From the NCBI GenBank assembly GCA_964200075.2, contig CAXNAA020000092.1, positions 1 through 28,924 of the forward strand: 28,924 bases of DNA. The letters run 5' to 3'. The stretch's first letter is position 1. Every line of letters begins with the position of its first letter. Source of the stretch: Sphacelaria rigidula. Lineage: Eukaryota; Phaeophyceae; Sphacelariales. A model generated the notes under the pieces. It did not search any database. It was not told the origin of the DNA and saw only the letters and a program-made list of their open reading frames with translations. Of the stretch, positions 27,630 to 28,924 are shown piece by piece. A program made the position numbers and the translations under genes.

Positions 27630-28670
27630 TCTGACTGGTATAGTTTAGGTTGCGCAGGGCCGGGGCATTTCTCCCCCGAAAACCAGACGCTCAGCGAACT
27701 GGTTCCGAACGTCTTTGTTTTGAATATTGTTGGGAAAAGTTGCAACGTTTGGAAATGAAATCATATGAAGCTAGTTGGGACCCGTTCACAATCGACCCGA
27801 TTCAGAGTTTTTGTTTTACCCAAGTCGATCGCTTCCTGTAGGCCCACCGCCCCTATATTTTGGAGAGAATGACGAAGGAATGCATCCCAAGCCAGTCACC
27901 TAGCAAGGGCCTACCTTACTCTCCACCCGTCACCAGACAGCTAAAATGGGTGGGTTATGCCGGGTCGACACGTCCCAAATCTATTTAGTTACAATACTTT
28001 TAGACGGCAGTTCGAATGTTGGTTTTCCAACACTACAGTACACTCCCGTACAACTTTAACTCCACCACCACTGCTCCATCGAAGAGCATCTTGTAGGTTG
28101 CGACGTCTCTAGTTTACGTGGTAAGTCTCGCAGCCGTTTCACACGCTTGAACGTAAGCGCAAAAACAGGCAGCGGAGGCGGAAGACGCACGATCTTCCAA
28201 TACGGCTCCTGTGATCGGTTTATCTCCTCCGCTGTGTGTCTCGCTTCAACCTGTTCATATGGAGAATGTTACCGTGCAACGTCGTGGAAGTCCTCAAATT
28301 ATTACGGTGCTCCAGGTACTCGAACCCGTGCTCTTTGGGTAAGCCCGTCAAACCAAGCAGCCACCGATGAGATAGGGTAGGCTGAGAACTTCCCGGCTTT
28401 TTGCACCATTGGGCACGAGTACCAGTTGAATCATATCGGTCGGCGTAGACTGACTTCCCTCCCTTGTGTTCTGTCGAACACGAGGAAGGACGGAACGTCT
28501 TCCGTTTCATGAGGAGTGACGTCTCCGAGGTGGACGACAGCACATTTGTACACAAACGCGATAATGTTTTGCCTTGTCTGGTGCCTGGACTGTTTGTTGA
28601 CGTCCGCCCCTTAACTTCTGCAAAACGAGAGTTGTCGTATCAACAACAAGGTGCACAGCGAGTCCATTCC
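27630..28670. other. Region without a supportable gene
   Basis: Short ORFs on both strands (plus 28147-28380, 28464-28721; minus 28220-28555) show no recognisable domain. The minus frame ends with a basic stretch (ILHMNRLKRDTQRRR) that loosely recalls the end of a retroelement polyprotein, too weak to call. No terminal repeats are seen. Confidence 0.35.
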
Positions 28671-28671
28671 A

Positions 28672-28924
28672 ATGACCAAGTGTCTGCTAACCAAATATAC
28701 AGCGGTTGGTGGCGGGGGTAGCAGTAGCACTGGTGGTGATTCGAACAACAATTCAGACCAGGGCGCGGTACGGGGAACCGCCGGAAGTGGCAGCGGTCGG
28801 GACTCCAACAACAACTCAGACCAGAGCACGGTACGGAAACCACAGAGTCATCCTACGATAGGGGGGGGGTATTTGCTTGCACGAAAAACGAGGCTCATAA
28901 GTGTGTCAGGTATCCTTCCACACT
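28672..28924 (+). CDS. Partial ORF with a duplicated Asn-rich motif, open at the right edge
   Basis: ATG at 28672 starts a frame without a stop to the end of the window (84 codons). After a Gly/Ser-rich start it reads DSNNNSDQGAVRGTAG and again DSNNNSDQSTVRK, from an imperfect 66-bp duplication (about 28738-28803, 28804-28849). A run of nine G follows at 28861-28869. The ATGACCAAGT around the start resembles the end of repeat I modules. The start is uncertain and the protein, if real, continues outside. Confidence 0.3.
   Translation, partial: MTKCLLTKYTAVGGGGSSSTGGDSNNNSDQGAVRGTAGSGSGRDSNNNSDQSTVRKPQSHPTIGGGYLLARKTRLISVSGILPH

Noticed and set aside
27728-27760. TGTTGGGAAAAG as the start of a copia-type LTR
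   Set aside because: No matching 3' end, second LTR, primer-binding site or target duplication is visible.
28300-28345. tRNA T-arm-like sequence on the minus strand (GGGTTCGAGTACC)
   Set aside because: The stem does not pair with the correct loop size, and no anticodon or acceptor arm fits around it.

Overview
The window looks like eukaryotic nuclear DNA, or a large viral insertion in such a genome. It is not a bacterial chromosome. There are no operons with ribosome binding sites. At least one gene has good GT...AG introns that keep the reading frame. More than half of the sequence is tandem or higher-order repeat. A decayed ankyrin-type gene at 14.9-15.5 kb carries the 'LKW-A...PWD..RC...NGH' repeat style that I associate with large ankyrin families of brown algae, other stramenopiles and some giant viruses. 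A brown-algal or related host, possibly with remnants of a large DNA virus, is therefore my best guess. It is an inference. No capsid, polymerase or other hallmark viral gene is visible.

Layout. 1-4,990: a satellite of about 14 cassettes, each with a nested 8-bp minisatellite (TTCGCGTG and variants) and a conserved 11-bp inverted repeat. 5,094-6,437: the best intact single-exon gene, an unknown 447-residue protein with a coiled coil, preceded by a probable splice acceptor and squeezed between two satellites. 6,434-7,310: a second repeat family. 7,365-8,167: small ORFs and coding-like fragments. 8,170-9,560: nothing firm. 9,580-11,432: 14 tandem copies of a unit of about 135 bp whose 93-nt core is bounded by splice-like signals. 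11,762-11,858: a 35-bp hairpin repeat. 12,105-14,514: a spliced gene, probably several exons, perhaps ending in a cupin/JmjC-like domain. 14,944-16,019: two broken genes. 16,787-19,690: three further direct-repeat families with little coding.

19,800-21,540: a compact coding island. It holds a gene tail, a small zinc-ribbon protein (+) and a convergent gene (-) interrupted by one in-frame amber codon inside a small tandem duplication. 21,737-25,460: a higher-order satellite with at least 13 copies of an inverted repeat, at best a perfect 14-bp palindrome with a 7-bp spacer, interrupted by an unrelated 1-kb block with a 45-bp minisatellite and a (GCT)12 tract. 25,470-26,220: a two-module repeat that runs into a basic ORF ending at 26,653. 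26,830-28,924: a direct duplication, weak coding fragments and a partial ORF at the right edge.

No pathway can be assembled from these genes. The coherent theme is repeats abutting, and sometimes running into, gene ends, with several genes visibly decaying. Exon boundaries, gene ends and the brown-algal or viral assignment are readings by eye without database support.
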